A DNA stretch of 8,176 nucleotides from Gammaproteobacteria bacterium (GCA_029880425.1 JAOUOK010000052.1:1-8176), one strand, 5' to 3'; shown: positions 1 through 6,657, counted from the stretch's first letter. The notes: a model not told the origin generated them from the letters alone. Numbers and translations are program-made.

Positions 1-142
1 GTAAAATACGACGCAACGCATTACCTAAAGTATGGCCAAAACCTCTTTCTAAAGGTTCTAAAGTAACTTTGGCATGACTTTCGTTAATTTGCTGTATATC
101 CACTATACGTGGGGTCAGAAACTCTTGCTCTGAGGCCTGCAT
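1..142 (-). CDS. rpoA: DNA-directed RNA polymerase alpha subunit, N-terminal part (cut by window edge)
   Basis: First 47 codons of the RNA polymerase alpha subunit, the protein whose N-terminal domain dimerises to nucleate core assembly and whose C-terminal domain binds UP elements and activators. Read from the ATG at 142, the protein begins [16 protein letters not shown] and continues with [20 protein letters not shown] (residues 28–47), the nearly invariant start of the alpha assembly domain. The frame is open to base 1, so the gene continues outside the window, where rplQ would be expected next. An AGAGGA ribosome-binding site lies just upstream of the ATG. It is the fourth gene of the alpha operon, after rpsM, rpsK and rpsD, but an unusually roomy 78-base gap with two hairpins separates it from rpsD. 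Identity is certain; only about one seventh of the usual length is visible. Confidence 0.97.
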   Translation of the reverse strand, partial: MQASEQEFLTPRIVDIQQINESHAKVTLEPLERGFGHTLGNALRRIL

Positions 143-172
143 GTATTGTCCTCTATAAAATCAATATAAATG

Positions 173-210
173 CGTTAATACTGTAACGAAGTTCCTTAAA
201 AATAAGGAAC
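173..210 (-). other. Two tandem hairpins in the rpsD–rpoA gap
   Basis: The 78-base gap between rpsD and rpoA (143–220) contains two perfect inverted repeats in the transcribed strand. The first to be transcribed (210–191) is an 8-bp stem GTTCCTTA/TAAGGAAC closed by a TTTT loop. The second (188–173) is a 5-bp stem CGTTA/TAACG with a six-base loop. Neither is followed by a run of T in the direction of transcription, so they do not look like a strong intrinsic terminator. They could act in mRNA processing or stability, or as a weak attenuator separating the S4 and alpha reading frames. The repeats are seen directly; the function is inference. Confidence 0.6.
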
Positions 211-220
211 ATCTTAATTA

Positions 221-847
221 TTACTTCGAGTACAGTTCCACAACCAGGTGCTCGTTGATGTCTGCTGACAAATCAGTACGTTCTGGTACATTTTTAAATG
301 TGCCAGTCAGTTTTGATGAATCAACATCCAGCCATTCAGAGATACCACGGTTTTGTGCTGCTTCCATTGCGCCTTTAATACGCAACTGGTTTTTAGCTTT
401 TTCATTAATCGCTACAACATCACCCGCTTTTACTTTAATCGATGGAATATTTGACTTAACTCCATTTACCGTAATCGCATTGTGACGAACAAGCTGACGT
501 GCTTCTGAACGAGATGCACCAAACCCCATACGATAAACTACGTTGTCTAAACGTGATTCAAGCAATTGCAAAAGGTTAGTACCTGTAGAACCTTTAATAC
601 GGTCTGCAGATTCATAGTAGCTACGGAATTGACCTTCGAGAACACCGTAAGTACGACGTAATTTTTGTTTTTCACGTAACTGAGTCGCGTAATCAGAGTT
701 ACGACCACGACGTTGACCGTGTTGACCAGGAGGAAATGGACGATTTTCCATCGCACATTTACTACCAAAACATTTTTCGCCTTTTAAGAAAAGCTTTTCG
801 CCTTCACGACGACATAGACGACATTTAGAACCTAGATAGCGTGCCAA
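221..847 (-). CDS. rpsD: 30S ribosomal protein S4, four-cysteine form, TTG start
   Basis: S4 is a primary 16S rRNA-binding protein that starts assembly of the 30S body, lines the mRNA entry site and, in E. coli, represses its own operon. I start it at TTG 847, giving MARYLGSKC..., the family N-terminus, with 208 residues against 206 in E. coli. A GGGAGAG site lies six bases upstream. The longer ATG frame from 892 would add 15 unrelated residues and overlap rpsK. Residues 9, 12, 26 and 31 are cysteines, the spacing of the zinc-binding N-terminus known from thermophile S4; E. coli S4 has only the last. The S4 RNA-binding domain spans about 98–160 ([14 protein letters not shown], then SRSEARQLV). 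The C-terminus, [13 protein letters not shown], is family-typical. The stop of rpsK lies 14 bases upstream. Identity is certain; zinc binding is inferred from the cysteines. Confidence 0.97.
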   Translation of the reverse strand: MARYLGSKCRLCRREGEKLFLKGEKCFGSKCAMENRPFPPGQHGQRRGRNSDYATQLREKQKLRRTYGVLEGQFRSYYESADRIKGSTGTNLLQLLESRLDNVVYRMGFGASRSEARQLVRHNAITVNGVKSNIPSIKVKAGDVVAINEKAKNQLRIKGAMEAAQNRGISEWLDVDSSKLTGTFKNVPERTDLSADINEHLVVELYSK

Positions 848-853
848 GATAGT

Positions 854-860
854 CTCTCCC
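854..860 (-). promoter_or_regulatory. Ribosome-binding site that fixes the rpsD TTG start
   Basis: The transcribed strand reads GGGAGAG, six bases before the TTG at 847. It lies in the 14-base gap after the rpsK stop codon. It is well placed for the TTG and useless for the ATG at 892, which lies upstream of it. Together with the MARYLG family N-terminus it decides the rpsD start. Confidence 0.85.
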
Positions 861-861
861 G

Positions 862-1251
862 TTATACGCGACGTTTTTTCGGTGGACGACAACCATTATG
901 AGGAATCGGCGTCACATCAGAAATGTTAGTAATTTTAAAACCCGTAGAATTTAAGGCACGAACCGCTGATTCACGACCAGGCCCTGGGCCTTTAACGTTC
1001 ACTTCAAGGTTCTTCATACCAAATTCTTTGGCCATGTTTCCGCAACGTTCAGCTGCAACTTGCGCTGCAAACGGAGTACTTTTACGTGAACCACGGAAAC
1101 CTGAACCACCAGCAGTTGCCCAGCAAAGAGCGTTACCCTGACGATCAGAAATAGTAATAATGGTGTTATTAAAAGAAGCGTGAATATGCGCAATACCGTC
1201 AGCGATATCCTTTTTTACCTTCTTCTTTGTACGACCTGTTTTGGCTGCCAT
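862..1251 (-). CDS. rpsK: 30S ribosomal protein S11
   Basis: S11 sits on the platform of the small subunit, contacts 16S rRNA near the Shine–Dalgarno cleft and helps form the mRNA exit channel. The 129 residues equal the E. coli length. Visible family signatures are [19 protein letters not shown] in the N-terminal third, [17 protein letters not shown] in the middle, and the basic tail [12 protein letters not shown]. Asn119–Gly120 in that tail is the position where E. coli S11 carries an isoaspartate, and it is conserved here. The start is ATG at 1251; the best Shine–Dalgarno match is only AAGG about 12 bases upstream, so initiation is likely coupled to translation of rpsM, which ends 29 bases before. 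It is the second gene of the alpha operon, followed 14 bases later by rpsD. Confidence 0.98.
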   Translation of the reverse strand: MAAKTGRTKKKVKKDIADGIAHIHASFNNTIITISDRQGNALCWATAGGSGFRGSRKSTPFAAQVAAERCGNMAKEFGMKNLEVNVKGPGPGRESAVRALNSTGFKITNISDVTPIPHNGCRPPKKRRV

Positions 1252-1280
1252 AATATTTTAAAACCTTAAAAAGTAAATTC

Positions 1281-1637
1281 TTAGCGTTTAATTGGTTTAC
1301 GTGGTCCCTTACGGGTGCGCGCATTTGTTTTAGTACGTTGACCACGAAGTGGTAAACCACGACGATGACGAATACCACGATATGCACCTAAGTCCATTAA
1401 ACGTTTGATATTCATAGATACTTCACGGCGTAAATCACCTTCAACAGTGAATTTAGCTACTTCAGTACGAAGATTTTCAACTTGAGTTTCATCAAGATCT
1501 TTAATTTTAGTCGTCGGTGTCACACCTGCTTCTGCACAGATTTTTTGTGCGCGTGTGCGACCAATACCATAAATCGCAGTTAGCGCGATTTCAGCATGTT
1601 TATTGACCGGAACATTGATACCAGCAATACGGGCCAT
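1281..1637 (-). CDS. rpsM: 30S ribosomal protein S13
   Basis: S13 is in the head of the small subunit, contacts the P-site tRNA through its basic tail and forms intersubunit bridges with L5 and 23S rRNA. The 118 residues are the usual length. The protein opens with [19 protein letters not shown], continues through a helix-hairpin-helix stretch [16 protein letters not shown], and ends with [20 protein letters not shown], the tRNA-contacting extension. The start is ATG 1637, with AGGAG at 1645–1649, seven bases upstream. It is the first gene of the alpha operon, behind its own promoter and a leader that can fold onto codons 2–3, as expected for the site of S4 feedback control (known in E. coli, inferred here). 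Confidence 0.98.
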   Translation of the reverse strand: MARIAGINVPVNKHAEIALTAIYGIGRTRAQKICAEAGVTPTTKIKDLDETQVENLRTEVAKFTVEGDLRREVSMNIKRLMDLGAYRGIRHRRGLPLRGQRTKTNARTRKGPRKPIKR

Positions 1638-1692
1638 TTAGCCACTCCTACAAATTAAACTTATACGTTCACAGGTCGCCCCGCGAAAACGT
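1629..1692 (-). promoter_or_regulatory. Candidate S4 autoregulatory leader: hairpin plus pseudoknot over the rpsM start
   Basis: In the transcribed strand, ACGTTT (1692–1687) pairs with GAACGT (1670–1665), six pairs including one G·U. After a U·U mismatch, two more pairs follow (1685–1684 with 1673–1672). The ten-base loop (1683–1674) exposes CGGGG. Codons 2–3 of rpsM (GCC CGT, 1634–1629) contain CCCG, which can pair with CGGG of the loop across the ribosome-binding site and ATG. The E. coli alpha leader, as I recall it, uses the same architecture: a hairpin loop containing CGGG pairs with the CCCG after its start codon to make the S4-binding pseudoknot. A shorter alternative hairpin TCGC/GCGA (1686–1676) competes. 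Pairing is visible by eye; S4 binding is inferred. Confidence 0.55.
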
Positions 1693-1695
1693 GCA

Positions 1696-1724
1696 ATTTT
1701 ACGTATCCTCACCCTTTCAGGCAA
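1696..1724 (-). promoter_or_regulatory. Sigma70-type promoter of the alpha operon
   Basis: On the transcribed strand, TTGCCT (1724–1719) and TAAAAT (1701–1696) are separated by exactly 17 bases, matching the -35 and -10 consensus at four and five of six positions. The sequence just upstream (about 1727–1745) is AT-rich with T and A runs, resembling an UP element for the alpha subunit. Transcription would begin near 1690, giving a leader of about 53 bases before the rpsM ATG. The place matches the alpha-operon promoter of E. coli, which lies between rpmJ and rpsM. Elements are seen; activity is inferred. Confidence 0.65.
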
Positions 1725-1749
1725 GACTTTTTAATATAAATATTGACTC

Positions 1750-1776
1750 TTTTTCGCTATATAAATATAGCAAAAA
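1750..1776 (-). other. AT-rich hairpin after rpmJ
   Basis: Eleven bases after the rpmJ stop, the transcribed strand has GCTATA and TATAGC around a four-base loop (1771–1756), a perfect 6-bp stem. It is flanked by TTTTT on the 5' side and, after one G, AAAAA on the 3' side, so the stem can lengthen to 11 pairs with one bulge. The T run is on the 5' side and no T run follows the stem, so it is not a classical intrinsic terminator in this direction. It marks the spc/alpha junction and may act as a weak terminator or mRNA 3'-end protector. Confidence 0.5.
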
Positions 1777-1786
1777 CAGCCAGATT

Positions 1787-1900
1787 TTAGCCTTGGCGCT
1801 GCTTGTGGCGTGGATCTGAACAGATCACACGTACAACACCATGGCGGCGAATAACTTTACAGTTACGGCATAATTTTTTAACTGAAGCACGAACTTTCAT
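1787..1900 (-). CDS. rpmJ: 50S ribosomal protein L36, zinc-ribbon form
   Basis: A 37-codon gene reading [19 protein letters not shown] and ending DPRHKQRQG, an obvious L36. This smallest 50S protein binds 23S rRNA at the base of the L7/L12 stalk region and stabilises its tertiary fold. Cys11, Cys14, Cys27 and His32 are all present, so this is the zinc-binding form rather than the cysteine-less paralogue that many gammaproteobacteria keep elsewhere for zinc starvation. It starts at ATG 1900, with AGGAGA at 1907–1912, six bases upstream, inside the 32-base gap after secY. It is the last gene of the spc operon, and the alpha promoter follows. Length and motifs leave no real alternative. Confidence 0.97.
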   Translation of the reverse strand: MKVRASVKKLCRNCKVIRRHGVVRVICSDPRHKQRQG

Positions 1901-1932
1901 GCCGATTCTCCTAAAAAATAAACGCGTTTAAA

Positions 1933-3294
1933 TTAACGCAATAAACCTGCTGAACCTGGTCCACCCTTCAGGTTTGCTTTTTTCATCAAACCTTCATACT
2001 GATGAGACATCAGGTGTGCTTGTACTTGCGACATTAAATCCATTGTTACAACAACAATAATCAGTAATGAAGTACCACCGAAATAGAAAGGCACATTCCA
2101 GTACACAATCATAAATTCAGGCAATAAACATACTGCAGTAATATAAGCCGCACCAACCAGAGTCAGACGACCTAAAATAGTATCGATGTGTCTCGCAGTT
2201 TGTTCACCTGGACGAATACCGGGTACATAAGCACCGGAACGTTTCAGGTTATCTGCCGTTTCTTTCGGGTTAAACATCAACGCCGTGTAGAAGAAGCAGA
2301 AAAAGATGATTGCTATTGCATACATCAAAACATATAAAGGCTGGCCAGGTGACAACATTGATGCGATGTCCTGAAGAAAGCCAAATGCGCCTTCAGTACT
2401 GCCAAACCATCCCGCCATCGTTGCCGGGAATAAAATAATAGCCGAAGCAAATATAGGAGGTATTACACCCGCCATATTAATCTTTAATGGTAAATGACTG
2501 GTTTGCGCAGCATACATTTTACGTCCTTGCTGACGTTTCGCATAATGCACAGTAATCCTGCGTTGCCCTCGTTCCATAAAGACTACGAATGCTGTCACCG
2601 CCAGGATTAAAATAAACAGGATAAGAATAAAGCCTGAGCTTAATTCACCTGTTCGACCCAATTCTAAAGTACCACCAATTGCAGAAGGTAAGCCCGCTAC
2701 AATACCTGCAAAAATAATCATCGAAATACCGTTTCCGATACCCCGTTCAGTAATTTGTTCACCTAACCACATCAGGAACATTGTTCCGGTGACCAGTGTA
2801 ACTACCGTAGTAAAGTAGAAAATACGTAATGTTGCTTCGTCCGCACCATTTACAACTAAACCTGGCTGACGTGATAAAGCAAGTGCAACACCTAAGGCCT
2901 GGAATGTTGCTAACGCTAATGTACTCAAGCGCGTGTATTGCGTAATTTTACGTTTACCCGCAGCACCTTCTTTACTTAACTGTTCTAATTTAGGATGAAC
3001 CTTAGTTAACAGCTGGATAATAATCGATGCTGAAATATAAGGCATAATTCCTAATGCAAATAATGACAGGCGGGATAATGCGCCACCTGAAAACATGTTG
3101 AACATATCAAGGATTGTTCCCTTTTGCTGTTCAACCATTTGCACCAGTACGTCAGGATCAATACCTGGTACTGTTATATAAGAACCAATGCGGAAAACCA
3201 GCAAAGCTCCAATCAGAAAAAATACTCGTTGGCGTAATTCTTTAAATTTACCGCCGCCCATGGCTGCAGCCATACCTGATTGTGTTGCTGACAT
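1933..3294 (-). CDS. secY: SecY, pore subunit of the protein-export translocon
   Basis: SecY forms the channel of the SecYEG translocon in the inner membrane, passing unfolded proteins outward with SecA and inserting membrane proteins with the ribosome. The 453 residues (443 in E. coli) contain ten hydrophobic segments at about 24–44, 77–96, 124–141, 158–177, 189–207, 221–240, 273–294, 320–340, 376–397 and 403–424. The plug region is near 62–73 ([11 protein letters not shown]). [14 protein letters not shown] (176–189) and VERGQRRI-like MERGQRRI (240–247) are family signatures. The loop [10 protein letters not shown] (358–367) holds the conserved arginine (361) needed for SecA action in E. coli. 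The start at ATG 3294 is four bases after the rplO stop, with GAAGAG as ribosome-binding site. Later in-frame ATGs at residues 8 and 12 are possible but less well placed. The tail [10 protein letters not shown] is slightly longer than in E. coli. Confidence 0.98.
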   Translation of the reverse strand: MSATQSGMAAAMGGGKFKELRQRVFFLIGALLVFRIGSYITVPGIDPDVLVQMVEQQKGTILDMFNMFSGGALSRLSLFALGIMPYISASIIIQLLTKVHPKLEQLSKEGAAGKRKITQYTRLSTLALATFQALGVALALSRQPGLVVNGADEATLRIFYFTTVVTLVTGTMFLMWLGEQITERGIGNGISMIIFAGIVAGLPSAIGGTLELGRTGELSSGFILILFILILAVTAFVVFMERGQRRITVHYAKRQQGRKMYAAQTSHLPLKINMAGVIPPIFASAIILFPATMAGWFGSTEGAFGFLQDIASMLSPGQPLYVLMYAIAIIFFCFFYTALMFNPKETADNLKRSGAYVPGIRPGEQTARHIDTILGRLTLVGAAYITAVCLLPEFMIVYWNVPFYFGGTSLLIIVVVTMDLMSQVQAHLMSHQYEGLMKKANLKGGPGSAGLLR

Positions 3295-3298
3295 CCGT

Positions 3299-3733
3299 TT
3301 ACTCTTCTATTTTGCCGCCAGCCGCTTCAATTGCTTTACGTGCACCTTTCGTTACAGCAATACCCTTGAGCGTGACAGCTTTTTCAATTTTTCCTGATTC
3401 CATAACCTTTACTCGCTTAATACTTTTCGAGATAAGGTTAGCTTCTTTTAATACTGCAATATCAATAACATCTGCAGCTAAAGAATTCAGTTCATTTAAC
3501 CTAATTTCATCCGTTACACGTGCTAAACGTGATGTAAAACCAACTTTAGGTAAACGGCGTTGCAAAGGCATTTGACCACCTTCGAAACCGATCATTGGCT
3601 TACCGCCTGAACGTGATTTTTGACCTTTATGGCCACGGCCACCTGTCTTACCCAGACCAGAACCAATGCCACGCCCACGACGTTTTGCATTTGATTTTGA
3701 ACCTGCAGCAGGTTTAAGTGTATTTAAAAACAT
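3299..3733 (-). CDS. rplO: 50S ribosomal protein L15
   Basis: L15 binds 23S rRNA late in 50S assembly and threads a long basic N-terminal arm into the rRNA core. The 144 residues equal the E. coli length. The Gly/Arg-rich arm is visible at 18–39 ([20 protein letters not shown]), followed by [15 protein letters not shown]. The C-terminus reads [18 protein letters not shown] (127–144). The start is ATG 3733, one base after the rpmD stop, with a strong GGAGGAG ribosome-binding site inside the end of rpmD, so translation is coupled. secY begins four bases after its stop. Confidence 0.98.
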   Translation of the reverse strand: MFLNTLKPAAGSKSNAKRRGRGIGSGLGKTGGRGHKGQKSRSGGKPMIGFEGGQMPLQRRLPKVGFTSRLARVTDEIRLNELNSLAADVIDIAVLKEANLISKSIKRVKVMESGKIEKAVTLKGIAVTKGARKAIEAAGGKIEE

Positions 3734-3734
3734 C

Positions 3735-3920
3735 TTAGTTCTCCTCCACTTTCACCATGTAGTTGACCTTATTGATCATGCCACGGGTGCAAGGGGTATC
3801 TTCAACTTCAACAGTCTGGTGCATGCGACGCAAACCCAAACCAGCAACACATGCTTTATGCGCTTTTAAACGACCAGCTGTGCTACGTACCAATTTAACT
3901 TTAATTTTCTTATCGGCCAT
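3735..3920 (-). CDS. rpmD: 50S ribosomal protein L30
   Basis: L30 is a small 50S protein packed on 23S rRNA domains II and V; it is present in most bacteria but missing in some. I start it at ATG 3920, giving 61 residues (59 in E. coli) beginning [17 protein letters not shown]. The longer open frame from 3992 adds 24 residues with no family resemblance and runs into rps[21 protein letters not shown] corresponds to the family core, and the C-terminus is [12 protein letters not shown]. It begins four bases after the rpsE stop with only a weak GGA ribosome-binding site in the rpsE tail, and its own end carries the strong site for rplO. Confidence 0.97.
   Translation of the reverse strand: MADKKIKVKLVRSTAGRLKAHKACVAGLGLRRMHQTVEVEDTPCTRGMINKVNYMVKVEEN
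3741..3747 (-). promoter_or_regulatory. Strong ribosome-binding site for rplO inside rpmD
   Basis: GGAGGAG on the transcribed strand, seven bases before the rplO ATG, is the best Shine–Dalgarno match in the window. It lies within the last codons of rpmD (Val-Glu-Glu-Asn), so the C-terminal residues of L30 are partly set by this signal. The overlap implies that ribosomes finishing rpmD re-initiate directly on rplO. Confidence 0.8.
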
Positions 3921-3924
3921 GATC

Positions 3925-4437
3925 TTATTCCAAGATATCTGTAACTGATTTACCACGTTTTGCAGCAACAGCATCTGGTGAAGACATGTCACTCAAACCT
4001 TTAATTGTTGCATTTACTACATTAATTGCATTGTTAGTACCAATACACTTAGCAAGTACGTTACGAACACCAACAACATCAAAGACTGCACGCATTGGAC
4101 CACCAGCAATAACACCGGTACCTTCAGATGCAGGCTGCATGTAAACTTTTGCAGCACCAAATTCAGCTGTAACTGGATATTGTAAAGTGCCGTCTTTCAA
4201 TGGAACGTCTTTCATGTTCTTACGGGCATTTTCCATCGCTTTCTGGATAGCAACCGGTACTTCACGTGCTTTACCACGGCCAACACCAACTTTACCATTT
4301 CCATCACCAACCACTGTCAATGCTGAGAAACCAAAAATACGACCACCTTTTACAACTTTAGCTACACGACGGATATTTACTAAACGCTCTTGTAAACCGT
4401 CACTTTGTTGTTGCTGACCTTTGTCAAATCCTGCCAT
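3925..4437 (-). CDS. rpsE: 30S ribosomal protein S5
   Basis: S5 lies at the mRNA entry tunnel beside S3 and S4 and takes part in decoding accuracy and mRNA unwinding. The 170 residues (167 in E. coli) include the double-stranded-RNA-binding-like N-terminal domain at about 15–80. In it, KVVKGGRIF (27–35) is the loop near the spectinomycin site, and no familiar resistance change is apparent. [20 protein letters not shown] (42–61) and [14 protein letters not shown] mark the two domains; the end reads [13 protein letters not shown]. The N-terminal tail carries four glutamines (8–11), a small local difference from E. coli. The start is ATG 4437, 12 bases after the rplR stop. rpmD follows after four bases. 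Confidence 0.98.
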   Translation of the reverse strand: MAGFDKGQQQQSDGLQERLVNIRRVAKVVKGGRIFGFSALTVVGDGNGKVGVGRGKAREVPVAIQKAMENARKNMKDVPLKDGTLQYPVTAEFGAAKVYMQPASEGTGVIAGGPMRAVFDVVGVRNVLAKCIGTNNAINVVNATIKGLSDMSSPDAVAAKRGKSVTDILE

Positions 4438-4449
4438 AGTAATAAACCC

Positions 4450-4803
4450 TTAGATTTTCAGACCGGCTTCACGAGCCGCATCAGCCAGTGCTTTAACACG
4501 GCCATGATATTTGAATCCTGAGCGATCAAACGCAACAGAAGTTACACCAGCAGCAATTGCTTTTTCAGCAATGGCTTTACCAACTGCAGATGCAGCTTCA
4601 ATATTACCGGTGTACTTAACTTTTCCTTTCATGTCAGTTTGTACAGTTGATGCACTTGCAACAACCTCACTGCCACTTGCCGCAATAACCTGGGCATAAA
4701 TATGACGAGGCGTACGGTGGATTGAAAGACGTGGTACTGCAAGCTCGCTGATTTTTGCGCGAGTGCGGCGTGCACGACGTAAACGGGATGACTTCTTATC
4801 CAT
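4450..4803 (-). CDS. rplR: 50S ribosomal protein L18
   Basis: L18 binds 5S rRNA and, with L5 and L25, builds the central protuberance of the 50S subunit. The 117 residues match the E. coli length. The basic N-terminal tail [14 protein letters not shown] is followed by [17 protein letters not shown], and the C-terminal half has [20 protein letters not shown] (92–111), the family signature, ending EAGLKI. The start is ATG 4803, 13 bases after the rplF stop, with an AGG-type ribosome-binding site in that gap. Its position between rplF and rpsE is the usual spc order. Confidence 0.98.
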   Translation of the reverse strand: MDKKSSRLRRARRTRAKISELAVPRLSIHRTPRHIYAQVIAASGSEVVASASTVQTDMKGKVKYTGNIEAASAVGKAIAEKAIAAGVTSVAFDRSGFKYHGRVKALADAAREAGLKI

Positions 4804-4816
4804 CTTTTAACCTGCC

Positions 4817-5344
4817 TTACTTCTTCTTCGCTTCTTTACGAACAATATGTTCACCTGCGTATTTAACACCTTTACCTTTATAAGGCTCTGGCGGACGGTA
4901 TGCGCGAATATCTGCAGCAACCTGTCCAACACGCTGTTTATCTATGCCACGAATGACAATTTCTGTCTGACTTGGTGTTTCAGCTGTAATACCTTCTGGT
5001 AACTCGTAGTTAACAGGATGTGAAAAACCTAAGGTCAGGTTAACTGTTTTGCCTTGAGCCTGAGCACGGTAACCAACGCCAACTAATTCAAGTTTCTTCT
5101 CGAATCCTTCAGTAACACCAATAATCATGCTGTTTAACAATGAGCGTGCAGTACCCGCTTGAGCAATTGCACCCTGAACACCTTCACGAGGAACAAGTGT
5201 TAACACATTGTCATCTTTACTAATATCAACAGACTCATGAAGCTTGTGCTCCATTGCGCCTTTTGAACCCTTAACATTGATAGCACGATCATTAATGCTA
5301 ATTTCAACGCCTGTCGGTATATCAAGTGGATTTAATCTGGCCAT
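4817..5344 (-). CDS. rplF: 50S ribosomal protein L6
   Basis: L6 sits near the base of the L7/L12 stalk and the sarcin–ricin loop, close to where translation factors bind. Its 175 residues (177 in E. coli) form two repeated alpha/beta domains, about 1–80 and 81–175. [20 protein letters not shown] marks the start of the second, and [19 protein letters not shown] near the end is the family signature for the rRNA contact. The N-terminus [15 protein letters not shown] is two residues shorter than in E. coli. The start is ATG 5344, 15 bases after the rpsH stop, with a modest GAG ribosome-binding site. Confidence 0.98.
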   Translation of the reverse strand: MARLNPLDIPTGVEISINDRAINVKGSKGAMEHKLHESVDISKDDNVLTLVPREGVQGAIAQAGTARSLLNSMIIGVTEGFEKKLELVGVGYRAQAQGKTVNLTLGFSHPVNYELPEGITAETPSQTEIVIRGIDKQRVGQVAADIRAYRPPEPYKGKGVKYAGEHIVRKEAKKK

Positions 5345-5359
5345 AGTTATCTCAACTCT

Positions 5360-5752
5360 TTACTGTACGGTACAAAGAATTTCACCACCAAAGCCTGCTT
5401 TGCGCGCTGCGCGATCACTCATCAGACCTTTAGAAGTTGAAATAATTGCTACACCTAAACCACCCATAACTTTAGGCAGTTCATTTTTACCTTTATAAAT
5501 GCGCAAACCTGGACGACTCACACGTTTAATATTCTCAATTACTGGTTTGCCCTGGTAGTATTTTAAAGCAATGTTTAAAACAGGTTTTGCTTCAACTTCT
5601 TTTTGAGCAAAATCAGCAATAAAACCTTCATCCTTCAAAACCTGTGCTATAGCACGTTTTTGTTTTGAATCAGGCATGTTCACTTCAAGTTTACCCGCTG
5701 ATAATCCATTACGGATACGAGTTAACATGTCAGCTATTGGATCTGTCATCAT
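5360..5752 (-). CDS. rpsH: 30S ribosomal protein S8
   Basis: S8 is a primary 16S rRNA-binding protein of the central domain, recognising helix 21. In E. coli it is the translational repressor of the spc operon, acting at the rplE start. The 130 residues equal the E. coli length. [12 protein letters not shown] (5–16) and [16 protein letters not shown] (105–120), followed by GGEILCTVQ, are the family signatures; the C-terminal block is the rRNA-binding surface. Two ATG codons are adjacent (MMTDP); I take the first (5752) because the GAGG site is nine bases from it and the length then matches the family. rpsN ends 12 bases before. The matching operator hairpin is visible in this window inside rplE. 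Confidence 0.98.
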   Translation of the reverse strand: MMTDPIADMLTRIRNGLSAGKLEVNMPDSKQKRAIAQVLKDEGFIADFAQKEVEAKPVLNIALKYYQGKPVIENIKRVSRPGLRIYKGKNELPKVMGGLGVAIISTSKGLMSDRAARKAGFGGEILCTVQ

Positions 5753-5764
5753 AATCTTATACCT

Positions 5765-6070
5765 CTACCAGCTGCCTTTACGTAAACCAGGCACGTCACC
5801 GCGCATAGTATGTTCACGTAATTTGTTACGACATAAAGCAAACTTACGATATACGCCATGTGGACGTCCCGTTACAGAACAACGGCGTCTGCCACGACTA
5901 GGACTCGCATCACGAGGCAACTTCTGTAACTTTTGTTGCGCTTCCATACGTTCTTCGTATGAAACGTTTACATTTTTAATAATTGCTTTTAACTCTTCAC
6001 GTTTTTGTGCGTACTTAGCAACTGTTTTAGTACGCTTTGCTTCACGTGCAATCATAGAACTCTTAGCCAC
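5765..6070 (-). CDS. rpsN: 30S ribosomal protein S14, long form, GTG start
   Basis: S14 lies in the head of the small subunit and is needed for late 30S assembly and A-site tRNA binding. The 101 residues are the long proteobacterial form, without the full zinc site of the 61-residue form. It begins [15 protein letters not shown], has [14 protein letters not shown] (51–64) and [15 protein letters not shown] (67–81), and ends PGLRKGSW. The start codon is GTG at 6070, with AAGGAG seven bases upstream overlapping the rplE stop, so the two genes are translationally coupled. Cys64 and Cys80 sit where the zinc form has its first and third cysteines, while the second and fourth are Thr67 and Lys83. 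E. coli keeps only the first. Confidence 0.98.
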   Translation of the reverse strand: MAKSSMIAREAKRTKTVAKYAQKREELKAIIKNVNVSYEERMEAQQKLQKLPRDASPSRGRRRCSVTGRPHGVYRKFALCRNKLREHTMRGDVPGLRKGSW

Positions 6071-6074
6071 GAAA

Positions 6075-6626
6075 TTACTCCTTAGCCTTAGTTTTTAACG
6101 GAAGGTTAAATGCCGACAATAATGCGCGACCTTCTTCGTCAGTTTTTGCTGTTGTAGTGAATGTAATATCCAGACCACGCAGCTTATCGATTTTATCGTA
6201 ATCAATTTCAGGGAAAATGATTTGCTCACGTACACCCATGCTGTAGTTACCACGGCCATCAAATGACTTTGGATTTAAACCACGAAAGTCACGAATACGC
6301 GGAATAGCGATACTGATTAAACGGTCAAGAAACTCGTACATTTTTTCACGACGTAAAGTCACTTTACAGCCAATCGGCCAACCATCACGAATTTTAAAGC
6401 CCGCGATAGATTTACGTGCATTACGAACGATTGGTTTCTGACCCGCGATTTTCGTCATATCTGAAAGCGCGTGCTCCAAAACTTTTTTGTCCGCTACTGC
6501 TTCACCAACACCCATATTCAAAGTGATCTTGGTGATACGTGGGACTTCCATTACACTTTTGTAAGAAAACTCATCTTGCAGTTTCTTAACAACAGTATCT
6601 TTGTAAAATTCTTGTAACCTTGCCAT
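6075..6626 (-). CDS. rplE: 50S ribosomal protein L5
   Basis: L5 binds 5S rRNA, is essential for forming the central protuberance, and contacts the P-site tRNA and S13. The 183 residues (179 in E. coli) start [16 protein letters not shown]. They carry [10 protein letters not shown] (34–43), [20 protein letters not shown] (63–82) and RDFRGLN (112–118), and end with a short extra basic tail KTKAKE. The start is ATG 6626, 31 bases after the rplX stop; the ribosome-binding site is poor (AGG), which fits a controlled initiation site. Codons 7–15 form a hairpin resembling the E. coli S8 operator, so this is the probable point of spc feedback. The tail codons contain the ribosome-binding site of rpsN. 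Confidence 0.98.
   Translation of the reverse strand: MARLQEFYKDTVVKKLQDEFSYKSVMEVPRITKITLNMGVGEAVADKKVLEHALSDMTKIAGQKPIVRNARKSIAGFKIRDGWPIGCKVTLRREKMYEFLDRLISIAIPRIRDFRGLNPKSFDGRGNYSMGVREQIIFPEIDYDKIDKLRGLDITFTTTAKTDEEGRALLSAFNLPLKTKAKE
6078..6083 (-). promoter_or_regulatory. Ribosome-binding site for the rpsN GTG start
   Basis: AAGGAG on the transcribed strand, seven bases before GTG 6070. Its last bases run straight into the rplE stop codon (AAGGAGTAA). The nearest ATG downstream is codon 6 of S14 and would remove the conserved MAKSS start, so this site supports GTG. Confidence 0.85.
6584..6608 (-). promoter_or_regulatory. Candidate S8 translational operator in rplE
   Basis: Codons 7–15 of rplE fold by eye into a hairpin. 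TTTTACAA (6608–6601) pairs with TTGTTAAGA (6592–6584), eight pairs including one G·U, leaving one bulged U (6588) and an eight-base loop. As I recall the E. coli rplE start, its S8 site has the same core at the same codons: 5'-UUAC facing 5'-GUUAA with the bulged U, although the distal stem bases differ. Some of this similarity follows from the conserved protein sequence (YKD.VVKKL), but the compensating distal bases argue for a kept structure. S8 binding is inferred. Confidence 0.55.
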
Positions 6627-6657
6627 TTTATTGCAACCTGTATTGATTACTTAACTC

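Noticed and set aside
143..175. Possible internal promoter before rpoA (TATATT-like -10)
   Set aside because: No acceptable -35 hexamer at 16–18 bases upstream; AT-rich sequence alone is not enough.
255..485. Plus-strand open frame of 76 codons inside rpsD, and similar plus-strand frames across the window (for example 3282–3575 and 5676–6098)
   Set aside because: They lie opposite certain ribosomal protein or secY genes, show no family resemblance and have no convincing ribosome-binding sites. They are antisense shadows of constrained coding sequence.
547..768. Minus-strand frame of 73 codons overlapping rpsD
   Set aside because: It is in another frame of the certain S4 gene, with a valine- and leucine-rich low-information translation.
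848..892. Upstream ATG extension of rpsD
   Set aside because: It adds 15 residues unlike any S4, overlaps rpsK, and precedes the good ribosome-binding site that serves TTG 847.
3921..3992. Longer rpmD frame from ATG 3992
   Set aside because: The extra 24 residues are rpsE sequence read in another frame; L30 begins at [11 protein letters not shown].
5364..5374. Near-palindrome TGTACGGTACA at the end of rpsH
   Set aside because: It falls in the codons for the conserved C-terminal Cys-Thr-Val of S8 and is short; most likely codon coincidence.
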